DNA of 64,000 nucleotides. Source: JAWXUU01 sp044426085. Lineage in GTDB: Bacteria > Bacillota > Clostridia > Christensenellales > CAMQZB01. The stretch lies in the NCBI GenBank assembly GCA_044426085.1, contig JAWXUU010000004.1, forward strand, positions 62,001 to 126,000, in the 5' to 3' direction. Below, in pieces: positions 33,425-41,692 of the stretch. Every line of letters starts with the position of its first letter. The first letter of the stretch is position 1. A model generated the notes under the pieces. It made no database searches. It worked only from the letters and a program-made list of their open reading frames with translations, and had not been told where the DNA came from. Position numbers and translations under genes: made by a program.

Positions 33425-33458
33425 CAAAAAACATCCCCACAATCGGGGATGTTTTTTG
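33425..33458. terminator. Bidirectional terminator between two convergent genes
   Basis: AAAAAACATCCCC pairs with GGGGATGTTTTTT around a 6-base loop. Confidence 0.9.
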
Positions 33459-33508
33459 CGCACTTGGCATATATTTGGGGTTGTGGATGGCTTTTTGTTG
33501 GCTTGTTA

Positions 33509-33922
33509 TTACTCTGCTGTAATTTCTTCTTTTGTGATGGCTTCTTCTTTTGTGTTTACTTCTTCATCTGCGATGATTTCTTCTTTTATGATGACTTCTT
33601 CATCTGTTGTTTCTGTTGTTTCTGTTGTTTCTTCTTTAACTGCGTCTTCGCATGAAGTTAGTGCGCCTTTGAAAAGTTCAAGTTTTGTTTGCAAAACTGT
33701 TTCTAGTTCTTTCACTGTTCCAACCATGCTTGAAACTGATTCGTTAAACTTCAAAAGTTCTTCTGTTGTCACGCTTTCATCTGCTATCACGCGTTGGAGT
33801 TTTTCACCTTCTGCGTTCAGAATATGAGCTAGCGATGCTTCTTGAAGTGCTACTGATTGGATGATATCCGTTATTGCTTCGCACCTTGTTATTCCGCTTG
33901 ATTCTATTGTTGGCATTCCCAT
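33509..33922 (-). CDS. Small protein with LAHILNAEGEK domain and acidic tail
   Basis: A 137-residue protein. Residues ~15-90 are helical and carry VALQEASLAHILNAEGEKLQ, close to the N-terminal block of the Cys-rich protein at 32766. The last ~45 residues are repeats of Glu, Thr and Ile. From memory, similar blocks occur in uncharacterised clostridial and bacillar proteins, some with collagen-like tails; this was not checked. AAGGAG precedes the ATG. The upstream AC-N17-CATATTATA box suggests late mother-cell expression. Confidence 0.7.
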   Translation of the reverse strand: MGMPTIESSGITRCEAITDIIQSVALQEASLAHILNAEGEKLQRVIADESVTTEELLKFNESVSSMVGTVKELETVLQTKLELFKGALTSCEDAVKEETTETTETTDEEVIIKEEIIADEEVNTKEEAITKEEITAE

Positions 33923-33950
33923 AAGTTTTCTCCTTTTTTTGGAATATTAT

Positions 33951-33978
33951 ATAATATGAAAAAGCACATGTGATTGTT
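33951..33978 (-). promoter_or_regulatory. Possible sigma-K/E promoter of the acidic-tail gene
   Basis: AC, 17 bp, CATATTATA on the minus strand, an exact fit to AC-N16/17-CATANNNTA. Confidence 0.55.
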
Positions 33979-33990
33979 ACTGTTCTGCGA

Positions 33991-34029
33991 TATAAAAAAA
34001 CAAAACAGCGAAAGTGATTCGCTGTTTTA
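33991..34029 (-). terminator. Terminator of the ybaK-ior-paaK operon
   Basis: On the minus strand AAAACAGCGAA pairs with TTCGCTGTTTT around a 5-base loop, followed by T-rich DNA. Confidence 0.85.
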
Positions 34030-34051
34030 TTTTTTATTTATTTACTTATTT

Positions 34052-35278
34052 TTAATATCTGTTATCGAAAATTCTAACAGATTTTTTCTCGCTTCTTGGA
34101 AGTTCGCCAAGGTCTACACCTTTTGACACGATTGATATGCCAATAACTTCTTTAAACTTGCTTGCCACTTCGATTTCGATTGCTTTTTTCTTCACGTTTG
34201 GAGTTTCGAAGTAAACCGTCACGATATCTCTGCCGTTAAGGTGGTCTATCATAACTTGATATTCACTGCTCACGCCGTCGATTTTTGAAAGTAGCTCGTC
34301 CACTTTTTGTGGGAAGATGATAACACCTTTCACTTTCACCATATCGTCGCTTCTGCCAACCAACGTATCGATTCTTGGATATTTGCAACCGCATGGGCAA
34401 TCGCCACTTATGATACGAGTTAGGTCATGAGTGCGATATCTGATGAGCGGTGCGCCTTCTTTTTGAAGCGTTGTGATAACAAGTTCGCCAATTTCGCCAT
34501 CGGGAAGATTTTCGCCCGTTTCGGGATTGATGATTTCACAATAGAAATAATCGTCGAAATAGTGCATTCCACATTCACTATCGCAAGAAATTGCAACACC
34601 TGGGCCGTAGATTTCTGTTAGTCCGTAGATATCGTAAAGGGAAACACCAAGTTCGCCCGCGATTCTTTTACGCATTTTTTCGCCCCAACGTTCTGAGCCG
34701 ATAACACCTTTTTTTAGGTGGATTTTTTCTTTTATGCCACGATCTTCAATTTCTTCGGCAAGGAGCAACGCATATGAAGATGTTGCGCAAAGAACTGTTG
34801 ATTCAAGGTCTATCATCATTTGGATTTGCTTATCCGTGTTGCCAGGTCCCATTGGGATTGCCATGCCACCAAGGCGTTCGATACCCGCTTGAAAGCCAAT
34901 GCCCGCTGTCCAAAGTCCGTATCCCGGAGTGATTTGAACTCTGTCTTCCTCAGTTATACCGGCGATTGAATAGCAACGCGCGAACATGATTGCCCAGTCT
35001 TCCACGTCCTTTTTTGTGTATGGAATGATAACGGGTGTGCCCGTTGTTCCTGAAGAAGAGTGGATTCTTATTATGTCTTTATTTGGCACTGCTGAAAGTT
35101 TCAGTGGGTATGCATTTCGCAAGTCTTCCTTATCTGAAAATGGCAAATTTTTGAAATCTTCTTCCGTTTTTATACTTGCGATGTCGATGTTTGCAAATTT
35201 ATTTTGATAGTATTCGCTGTTTTCCTTTGCGTAGTTGATATTTTTTAGAATTAAATCAAAAGTTTCGCTTTTTATCAT
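34052..35278 (-). CDS. paaK: Phenylacetate-CoA ligase family
   Basis: An ANL-superfamily enzyme that activates aryl acids such as phenylacetate with ATP and CoA. The 408 residues contain the AMP loop SSSGTTGTPVIIPYTKKD near residue 75 and the Cys-rich block GDCPCGCKYPRI near 300 typical of PaaK, then the mobile C-terminal domain. It overlaps iorB by 4 bases. With IorAB, which makes aryl-acetyl-CoA from aryl pyruvates, it forms the usual anaerobic aromatic amino-acid pathway. Confidence 0.92.
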   Translation of the reverse strand: MIKSETFDLILKNINYAKENSEYYQNKFANIDIASIKTEEDFKNLPFSDKEDLRNAYPLKLSAVPNKDIIRIHSSSGTTGTPVIIPYTKKDVEDWAIMFARCYSIAGITEEDRVQITPGYGLWTAGIGFQAGIERLGGMAIPMGPGNTDKQIQMMIDLESTVLCATSSYALLLAEEIEDRGIKEKIHLKKGVIGSERWGEKMRKRIAGELGVSLYDIYGLTEIYGPGVAISCDSECGMHYFDDYFYCEIINPETGENLPDGEIGELVITTLQKEGAPLIRYRTHDLTRIISGDCPCGCKYPRIDTLVGRSDDMVKVKGVIIFPQKVDELLSKIDGVSSEYQVMIDHLNGRDIVTVYFETPNVKKKAIEIEVASKFKEVIGISIVSKGVDLGELPRSEKKSVRIFDNRY

Positions 35279-35832
35279 AGGTTTCTTCCCCCTTCAAGTG
35301 CTTTTTTGTTGAGTTCTAGGAATTTGGGTTTTATCTTTTGTTGCATGCTTTCTTCCAAATTGGAAATTTCAAGATATTCAAGCGCACTGCCAAGTAGCAC
35401 TGTGTTCAACACTTGATAGCTTGACAGCTGTTTGCAAACTGCACTTGCGTCCACAAGTTTCAAGTTTTCCACATTTGCTTTCAAAAAGTCTTGCAAGGCT
35501 TGCGTGTCATAGTCATACTTTGTTGTCGGTTTCAAAATGCCTGTTGAAACAACCATTTTTCCGCCTTTTTTGAGATACGGGAATGCACGCACACCTTCGC
35601 TTAGTTCGAAAGCGATTATTATATCCGCTTCACCCTGCGGAACGAGTGGCGATGCTGTTTGTTGATTTTGCGAAATTCTGATGTGGCTTACAACTGACCC
35701 GCCACGCTGTGCCATGCCGATTGTTTCGCTTGCAATGACGCATTTTCCCGAAAGGAGCGCAGAATTTGAAATGATTTTTGATGCGAGAACTGTGCCTTGA
35801 CCACCCACACCTGCGAGAATAATGTTATACAT
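35275..35832 (-). CDS. iorB: Indolepyruvate:ferredoxin oxidoreductase, beta subunit
   Basis: The smaller subunit of the enzyme that oxidises aryl pyruvates to aryl-acetyl-CoA with ferredoxin. The 185 residues begin NIILAGVGGQGTVLASKI, the gamma-type pyruvate:ferredoxin oxidoreductase domain. It overlaps iorA by 8 bases and paaK by 4. Confidence 0.94.
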   Translation of the reverse strand: MYNIILAGVGGQGTVLASKIISNSALLSGKCVIASETIGMAQRGGSVVSHIRISQNQQTASPLVPQGEADIIIAFELSEGVRAFPYLKKGGKMVVSTGILKPTTKYDYDTQALQDFLKANVENLKLVDASAVCKQLSSYQVLNTVLLGSALEYLEISNLEESMQQKIKPKFLELNKKALEGGRNL

Positions 35833-37600
35833 TTTCGCTACCTCCTATTGCGTTCACTTTACAAACTGATTTGCAAAGTCCACAGCCCGTGCAAAGGGAT
35901 GCTTCGATTGTTGGCTTTGCACCCGTGAAGATTGCAGGACAGCCGATTTCTGTTACGCATCTGCCACAGCCTACGCAATTATCAAGGATTTTTAGCGGTG
36001 GCAATTTCTTTGTTACGCTTATGCAAGGCGATTCGAAAATCATGACTTTCACACCTGAAAGTTCGCTCATTTCTTTCACTTTGTCGATTGAAGATTGAAG
36101 GTCGAATGGATTTGCAACCGTGATTTGAGTTACACCCAAAGCTTCCAAAACTTTTTTGATTGAGATTTTTTCGGAAATTGCACCCATCATTGTGTTGCCC
36201 ATTCCTGGGTGGGGTTGATTGCCTGTCATGGCGGTTGTTTTGTTATCAAGCACCACCAAGAATAAATCCGTTTGGTTATAAAGTGCATTCACCACACCGG
36301 GGATACCCGTGTGGAAGAATGTGCTGTCGCCGACAAACGCGAAGTTTTTCAAATCAGTTTCTGCCCTTTTTAAGCCTTGGGCAATTGTGATACCCGCGCC
36401 CATGCAAAGGCATGTGTCTGTCATGTCAAGTGGCATTGCATTGCCAAGAGTGTAGCAACCGATGTCGCCACAGAACACTGCTTTTTGATTTTTCATCGCC
36501 ATTTTCACCGCATAGAATGAAGCGCGATGAGGACAACCCGCACACAAAACCGGTGGGCGGATTGGAAGTGGTGGAAGCGGGATTGCAACTTGCCTATTAT
36601 CACCTTTCAAAAGGAACTTATCAACTGCACACTTCACCGACGCAACAGAATTTTCACCTGCGTTTTGGATGTGAGAAGTGAGTTTGCCTTTTATTTCCAC
36701 CGTGAGGTTATACTTTGCTTTTATAATCAAAAGTGCTTTTTCAATAACGGGGTCTAGTTCTTCAACAACCAGAACTTCCGATAGACCTTCCAAAAATTCC
36801 AACGCAAGTTTTTCTGGGAATGGGTGTGGCGTTGCAACTTTCAAAAGTTTGCAGTCACCTTCAAAATTTTCCTTCACATAGGCATAACTTACACCACCCG
36901 TTGCGATACCTTTTGAGCCGCCGCCTTCGATTGTGTTTTTTGAATAGCTTGAAAAAACAGTTTGCAATTGAACGTTTCGTTCTTCCATTTTGATGTGGTT
37001 TGCATATGCCAAGCGTGGGAAAATTACCCATTTGCTTGATTTTTCAAAGCCGGAAATTTCGCTTCTTTTTTGTTCGTTTGTAAGTTCAACCGTGCCATAG
37101 CCGTGGCAAATTCTTGTTGTTGGACGGAAGATGACTGGCGTTTGATATTCGTGGGAATATTCGAACGCTTCTTTTATCATTTCATACGCTTCGGCAGAAG
37201 ATGAAGGGTCAAAAACCGGAAGTTTAGAAAATTCGCCAAAGTGGCGAGTGTCTTGTTCTGTTTGTGAAGAGATTGGACCTGGGTCGTCGGCAACCATGAT
37301 TACCATTGCACCTTTTATCCCAACATAAGCTAGGCTCATAAGTGGGTCGGATGCGACGTTCAAGCCAACTTGCTTCATCGTTACCATTGTGTAGGCACCT
37401 GTGTATGCCGCGCCCGCGGCAACTTCAAGTGCGGTTTTTTCGTTTGTTGACCATTCAACATACTGCCAATCTTTCTTGTTTTTGGCAAATGCTTCCAACA
37501 CTTCTGTTGACGGCGTGCCAGGATAGCCCGTGACCACATCAACACCTGCGGAAATTGCACCAAGCGCAATCGCTTCGTTTCCCATTAACATTTTTTTCAT
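35825..37600 (-). CDS. iorA: Indolepyruvate:ferredoxin oxidoreductase, alpha subunit
   Basis: The larger subunit, with an N-terminal pyrimidine-binding domain starting LMGNEAIALGAISAGVDVVTGYPGTPSTE. A TPP-binding core follows (GDIGCYTLG with GDSTFFHTG), and then a C-terminal ferredoxin domain with two 4Fe-4S motifs: CVGCGRCVTEIGC and CTGCGLCKSVC. The length of 591 residues is normal. It ferments Phe, Tyr and Trp derived keto acids. It follows ybaK after 17 bases. Confidence 0.95.
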   Translation of the reverse strand: MKKMLMGNEAIALGAISAGVDVVTGYPGTPSTEVLEAFAKNKKDWQYVEWSTNEKTALEVAAGAAYTGAYTMVTMKQVGLNVASDPLMSLAYVGIKGAMVIMVADDPGPISSQTEQDTRHFGEFSKLPVFDPSSSAEAYEMIKEAFEYSHEYQTPVIFRPTTRICHGYGTVELTNEQKRSEISGFEKSSKWVIFPRLAYANHIKMEERNVQLQTVFSSYSKNTIEGGGSKGIATGGVSYAYVKENFEGDCKLLKVATPHPFPEKLALEFLEGLSEVLVVEELDPVIEKALLIIKAKYNLTVEIKGKLTSHIQNAGENSVASVKCAVDKFLLKGDNRQVAIPLPPLPIRPPVLCAGCPHRASFYAVKMAMKNQKAVFCGDIGCYTLGNAMPLDMTDTCLCMGAGITIAQGLKRAETDLKNFAFVGDSTFFHTGIPGVVNALYNQTDLFLVVLDNKTTAMTGNQPHPGMGNTMMGAISEKISIKKVLEALGVTQITVANPFDLQSSIDKVKEMSELSGVKVMIFESPCISVTKKLPPLKILDNCVGCGRCVTEIGCPAIFTGAKPTIEASLCTGCGLCKSVCKVNAIGGSENV

Positions 37601-37617
37601 TTGTTCACCCTATCCTT

Positions 37618-38091
37618 TTATTCTTGTGGCAATTTGCAAACATCTATCCAACATTCGCTTTTTGAATACTTTTCTAGCTGTGGAATTGTTAGCTCTATTG
37701 CGGAATTGCTGCTTCCGCATGCCGGAAAAACACTTTCAAACCTTTTTAGCGATTCATCCAAAAACACTCGCACACCATCATTGATACCAAATGGGCAAAC
37801 TCCACCAACGCTGTGACCAATAAGATTTGTCACTTGGTCTGGCGAAAGCATTTTTGCCTTTGTTTTGAACTGCGCTTTATATTTTGGGTTGTCAATTTTT
37901 CCATCCCCTGCTGTCACAATCAAAATCGGAGTTTCACTTGCCATAAAGCTTAGCGTTTTTGCAATTCGCTTGCCCTCGCAACCAACCGCCTGTGCAGCAA
38001 GTTCCACCGTTGCTGATGAAACTTCAAATTCTAGAATCTTGTTTTCAAACTCTGTTCCCTTAAAATATTCTCTTACCCTCTCTATTGCCAT
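37618..38091 (-). CDS. ybaK: YbaK/ProX family aminoacyl-tRNA deacylase
   Basis: YbaK-type enzymes clear mischarged tRNA, such as Cys- or Ala-tRNA(Pro). The 157 residues show the catalytic Lys region KTLSFMA, VTAGDGKID and the GGVCPFGI block with the conserved Gly-x-x-Pro. A related regulatory use in other Clostridia cannot be excluded. It is first in the operon with iorA, iorB and paaK, a common pairing without an obvious functional link. Confidence 0.88.
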   Translation of the reverse strand: MAIERVREYFKGTEFENKILEFEVSSATVELAAQAVGCEGKRIAKTLSFMASETPILIVTAGDGKIDNPKYKAQFKTKAKMLSPDQVTNLIGHSVGGVCPFGINDGVRVFLDESLKRFESVFPACGSSNSAIELTIPQLEKYSKSECWIDVCKLPQE

Positions 38092-38130
38092 ACTTAACCT
38101 CTTTTTTATGTATAATTATCCATTTAAACT

Positions 38131-38160
38131 AGTATAGCATATGATACGTTCATTTGGCAA
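38131..38160 (-). promoter_or_regulatory. Promoter of the ybaK-ior-paaK operon
   Basis: TTGCCA and TATACT on the minus strand, 18 bp apart. Confidence 0.65.
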
Positions 38161-38184
38161 GCGAAGCAGAGTGACTTGGGTTAC

Positions 38185-38203
38185 TAGATACAAAACTCTG
38201 CAC
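38185..38203. promoter_or_regulatory. Motif shared by ybaK and trxB upstream regions
   Basis: Second copy of TAGATRCAAAAYTCTGCAC, 24 bp upstream of the ybaK -35 box. Here it also forms the right arm of a GCAGAGT...ACTCTGC inverted pair (38166-38201). Confidence 0.4.
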
Positions 38204-38213
38204 CACTTTAAAT

Positions 38214-38450
38214 AATTAAAAATTAAAAATTAAAAATTAAAAATTAAAAATTGTGGTAAGGCATGGGCTTCGCCCTATGCATTCAATATTAGATTAGATA
38301 ATATGAAAAAGGCGTCACTATTGACAAGTAACGCCCTTAGAAAAATTTCAAATAATAGTATGCACGAGCAACGCGAGTGCTTTACCACAATTTTTAATTT
38401 TTAATTTTTAATTTTTAATTTAAGTTAAGCAAATCTCGATTTGCTTAACT
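38214..38450. repeat. Heptamer-capped foldback element, copy D
   Basis: Five AATTAAA heptamers, TGTGGTAA, a hairpin (GCATGGGC-TTC-GCCCTATGC), a central stem (minus strand GGCGTTACT with AGTGACGCC, then Ts; 38311-38337), a hairpin GCACGAGC-AAC-GCGAGTGC, TACCACA, four AATTTTT units, and a junction hairpin (AGTTAAGCAAAT, CTCG, ATTTGCTTAACT; 38423-38450). The spoIIIAH TAA stop is in the junction. The central stem can end the spoIIIA transcript. Confidence 0.88.
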
Positions 38451-38915
38451 CACCGGTATTATTTTCACGTTTGCATAGGTTGCTTCGGTTGTTGATGAAA
38501 TCACTTCGTATATTTGCGCGACTTCTTCTTGGGTTAACACATCGGCTTTCACGATTACGTTTATGTCGTCGCTATCCGTTTGCATTGAAACTACAACGTC
38601 TTCAAAACCTTTGGCTTGAATGAGATTTTCTAGTGTCATTTCTGCATCCATGAGTGATACTATGCTCATTTTTTGTGCGGCGGCATCTGCAATCACTTCG
38701 GCATCTAGCGATTCGCTTGAGATGATTGATTCAAGGTTTAGAAGCTGTTCTTCTCTTGACGTTGTGCGTTCGCTTCTGTATTCAGTGAAATAATCGGAAA
38801 CCGATGTTTCCACAACCGCAACTTCCTCTTGCAATAGCACGTTGACATAAACTGTTGCAACTAGCAAAAACACTAGGCACACTGAAACTACAATCTTTTT
38901 TCTTTTTGACATCAT
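38445..38915 (-). CDS. spoIIIAH: Stage III sporulation protein AH
   Basis: SpoIIIAH is a mother-cell membrane protein that meets SpoIIQ across the intermembrane space in the engulfed forespore. The 156 residues have one N-terminal membrane helix (residues ~7-30). A soluble domain with YFTEYRSERTTSREEQL and a ring-building-motif-like C-terminal half follows. It is shorter than the B. subtilis protein (~218). GGAGG precedes ATGATG. The stop sits in the junction hairpin of foldback element D. spoIIIAG, normally just upstream, is absent. Confidence 0.88.
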   Translation of the reverse strand: MMSKRKKIVVSVCLVFLLVATVYVNVLLQEEVAVVETSVSDYFTEYRSERTTSREEQLLNLESIISSESLDAEVIADAAAQKMSIVSLMDAEMTLENLIQAKGFEDVVVSMQTDSDDINVIVKADVLTQEEVAQIYEVISSTTEATYANVKIIPVS

Positions 38916-39000
38916 GGATATTTACCTCCGACCATTTGACTTATTTATACCTTATATTATGAGTTTATTTCCCCTTTTAGAACAAGTTTAGAAACTTTTT

Positions 39001-39435
39001 CTAGCTTGCTCTAATTTTTATTTTCCACAGCGGAATTGATAAAATTTCCATTGTGGCGTAGCCTATTTCGTTTGCTTTTTCCGCTGTTTCCACATCTTGG
39101 CAGATGATAACAACTTCTGCGATTTCGCCATTTTCATACGCGATTTCTACGCTTGCTGTTATTCCCCTTTCCAACAGGGCGATTTGTGCCGATTGATTGA
39201 GCATTGCCGTATACTGACTTTCCACAACTTCGATATAGCCATAGTCATACGACAGCGTTGGAATGGTAAGTTCTTCAGAAGACAGGAAATTCACAAGTGG
39301 CACTGCCAAAATTGTGGAAACTGTTATTCCAATAAAAAGGCGGGTGTATTTTTTCATATTTCCGCCCGAAATCATCACGTCGCACACCACAGAAAGCACA
39401 ACTACCCCCGCAAGGGTTAGCAAAATTTCTTTCAT
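39001..39435 (-). CDS. spoIIIAF: Stage III sporulation protein AF
   Basis: SpoIIIAF is a membrane component of the SpoIIIA-SpoIIQ feeding channel. The 144 residues show two N-terminal hydrophobic helices (to ~residue 50, including YTRLFIGITVSTILAVPLV) and a small soluble domain. It is shorter than B. subtilis AF (~206). The ATG at 39435 with AGGTGG upstream is preferred to a GTG at 39444. An 85-base gap, with no gene, separates it from spoIIIAH. Confidence 0.85.
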   Translation of the reverse strand: MKEILLTLAGVVVLSVVCDVMISGGNMKKYTRLFIGITVSTILAVPLVNFLSSEELTIPTLSYDYGYIEVVESQYTAMLNQSAQIALLERGITASVEIAYENGEIAEVVIICQDVETAEKANEIGYATMEILSIPLWKIKIRAS

Positions 39436-39444
39436 ATCACCCAC

Positions 39445-40656
39445 CTAAAACAAAATATTTGTTGAAATCATCAACATTATCACCGCGATTGTATACATAA
39501 ACAGCACTGCGATATACGCAGTGGCGAGAAGCGACAAACTTTTTGACATGCTCTTATATATAGATAGCAAACTTTTTGGCGCAAATGCGGTGCAGAGCGC
39601 GTCGGTCGCTTTGAAAAGCAGTGAAAGACACACGAGTTTTGCAAGCGGAGCAAGTGCAACAGCAAAGGCGAGAAGAACAAACCCCACACCCACCGCGTTT
39701 TTCACAAGCACCCCTGAAAATAATATCAAATCAAAACCGTCACGAACATATGAACCGATAACCGGAACACTGCTTGCGATTGCATATTTTGCCGTGCGAT
39801 ATGAAACGGAATCAAAACTGCCTGCGGAAATTCCGCCAAGCGCCATTGTCGCGGAAAAAACCGTGAATGTTATACCCAAAACATATTTGGTAACCGTTGT
39901 GCAAAAGTCCGCAATGGGGGAAAAGTTTAGCGTTTGCGATACTCCACTTATTATATTCACGCCAAGAACAAACATGAAAATCGGAAAAACAAAATCGGAA
40001 ACTCCCTTTATTATCACGTTTGAAAGAATATAAAGCAAGGGGGAAAAGCAAGATGCACCCGCGGTTGAGCCAAGGGAATAAACAAGGGTTATCAATATTG
40101 GAAAAGCGACTTCCGCTTGGGCTGAAAGTGAATTTATGCCACTTTCCACTTCGCTTGAAACTTCCAAAACTGCGGGCGTTGCGATTGCGACAACAATTAA
40201 GGCAAGTGCAAAACTAAGCAGATTTTGCATGTCGGATTTCAACAAGTCGCTTGTGAAATTTGAAAGAACACTCACGAGAATTGTGACTGCTAGCAAAGTG
40301 ATAAAAGTTGGAACAAGCCCCGTCACGCTTGAAAAAAACAGGCTTGAAATTCCCGACAAAAAGGTTTGTCCTTCAGAAAAAAACTCACCTTTCATAATCT
40401 TTACAACACTGCTGTAAAAACTGCCAGAAAACACTGTTTCTAGCTGTTGATCAGACAAAAACTGTTCGAACTGCGTAAGGTTTATTGCCAAGAGTTGCTC
40501 TTCCACCAGAATGTTCACTTGTCCTTCGGTTTCTTCACCCTCGCCGCTTGTTTCGCTTGGGAAAAGGTCGAAACTTGAAAGTTCCAACGCGTTTACAGTT
40601 GGGCAGGGCGTGAAAAAAGCTATTAAAAACGCTATTAAAATCAAAGTTTTTTTCAT
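39445..40656 (-). CDS. spoIIIAE: Stage III sporulation protein AE
   Basis: SpoIIIAE is the largest membrane protein of the SpoIIIA complex. The 403 residues begin with a signal-like segment (LILIAFLIAFFTPCPTVNA), followed by a soluble loop and about seven hydrophobic segments from residue ~105. It overlaps spoIIIAD by 4 bases. Length matches the family. Confidence 0.92.
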   Translation of the reverse strand: MKKTLILIAFLIAFFTPCPTVNALELSSFDLFPSETSGEGEETEGQVNILVEEQLLAINLTQFEQFLSDQQLETVFSGSFYSSVVKIMKGEFFSEGQTFLSGISSLFFSSVTGLVPTFITLLAVTILVSVLSNFTSDLLKSDMQNLLSFALALIVVAIATPAVLEVSSEVESGINSLSAQAEVAFPILITLVYSLGSTAGASCFSPLLYILSNVIIKGVSDFVFPIFMFVLGVNIISGVSQTLNFSPIADFCTTVTKYVLGITFTVFSATMALGGISAGSFDSVSYRTAKYAIASSVPVIGSYVRDGFDLILFSGVLVKNAVGVGFVLLAFAVALAPLAKLVCLSLLFKATDALCTAFAPKSLLSIYKSMSKSLSLLATAYIAVLFMYTIAVIMLMISTNILF

Positions 40657-41036
40657 AAGAGCTCACCTATTATCGATATGAAGTTGGAAATCAGTGGAAT
40701 TGAAAGCGAAAGGATTGTTATTTTGCCAAATATTCGCACTTTAGACGCTATTGCTCCACACCCTGATTCTTCGCAAATGCTTGCGGAAAATTCCGATACA
40801 TAAGCGATGCCAATGATTTTCAGCACTCCTTTCAAAAGTGACGTATCCACGTTTGCTGAAAGAAAAATTTCTTCAAGATTTTGGATAACTTCAACGGCGG
40901 AAGTGAAAATCGTTGCAAGCAAAATCAAACTGCACGCGATTGAAAGCAACATGCCAATTTGCTTATCTGCCTCTTTCACAACCAAAATAACCACGCAAAA
41001 AATTACTCCACATATTGCAAATTGTAAGAAATCCAT
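40653..41036 (-). CDS. spoIIIAD: Stage III sporulation protein AD
   Basis: A 127-residue membrane protein with about four hydrophobic helices, starting MDFLQFAICGVIF. The ATG at 41036 lies two bases after the spoIIIAC stop with no separate ribosome site, so translation is probably coupled. The longer frame from 41177 is rejected because it lies inside spoIIIAC. Confidence 0.9.
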   Translation of the reverse strand: MDFLQFAICGVIFCVVILVVKEADKQIGMLLSIACSLILLATIFTSAVEVIQNLEEIFLSANVDTSLLKGVLKIIGIAYVSEFSASICEESGCGAIASKVRIFGKITILSLSIPLISNFISIIGELL

Positions 41037-41038
41037 AT

Positions 41039-41233
41039 CTAAAACGAAAAGACAAGCTTTATCGTTTGCAAAAGCTCGCTCAGCATATCCACAATCAGCA
41101 TAAGCACGATAATCAATCCGCCAAGGCTTACAAGCTGTGCAATTTCTGATAGGTCGGATTTTTTCAGCACTTGGCATATGATTGAAACCAAAATGCCTAT
41201 CCCCGCAATTTTAAATATAATATCGATATCCAT
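41039..41233 (-). CDS. spoIIIAC: Stage III sporulation protein AC
   Basis: A 64-residue, two-helix membrane protein (IIFKIAGIGILVSIICQVLK and a second segment). GAGGTG precedes the ATG at 41233. Size and position match the family. Confidence 0.9.
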   Translation of the reverse strand: MDIDIIFKIAGIGILVSIICQVLKKSDLSEIAQLVSLGGLIIVLMLIVDMLSELLQTIKLVFSF

Positions 41234-41240
41234 TTTCACC

Positions 41241-41684
41241 TCACAACCACAAAATGCCAATCAAAAGCCCAAAAAGTAGACCTAGTTTTTGATACATCAC
41301 ACCTTTTTTTGAATATTCTTCAATCGCTTTTTCAAGGGTGATTTTGTTTTTTTCTTGAAAAACTGCAAGCTTATTTTGGGCGGAAATTGATTCTAGATAC
41401 CTGATTTCTTCAAGAGTTTCGCAAAGCTGTGCACTTTCATCTTTTTTCATATATTCCGAATTGAAATCGGAATTTTGCAAGATTTCTTTCAAGTCGGTTT
41501 TGAAGTTGAAAGAAGCGACAATTTCTTCAATCGGACGTTTCAAAACCTTTATATTTGCCTTTACTTCGCTTATGAAATCATCTGTTTCCCTTATTATATC
41601 CAGCCGTTTTTTATAGGATTTTGATAGGTAGAAACCAAGAAAACCGCCAACACAAATGGGCACTATCATTATTGCAACTGTCAT
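41241..41684 (-). CDS. spoIIIAB: Stage III sporulation protein AB
   Basis: A 147-residue protein with hydrophobic helices at both ends and a coiled, Glu/Lys-rich middle, starting AIMIVPICVGGFLGFYLS. It pairs with SpoIIIAA in the mother-cell part of the channel in B. subtilis. GGGAG precedes the ATG. Confidence 0.88.
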   Translation of the reverse strand: MTVAIMIVPICVGGFLGFYLSKSYKKRLDIIRETDDFISEVKANIKVLKRPIEEIVASFNFKTDLKEILQNSDFNSEYMKKDESAQLCETLEEIRYLESISAQNKLAVFQEKNKITLEKAIEEYSKKGVMYQKLGLLFGLLIGILWL

Positions 41685-41692
41685 TTTTCTCC

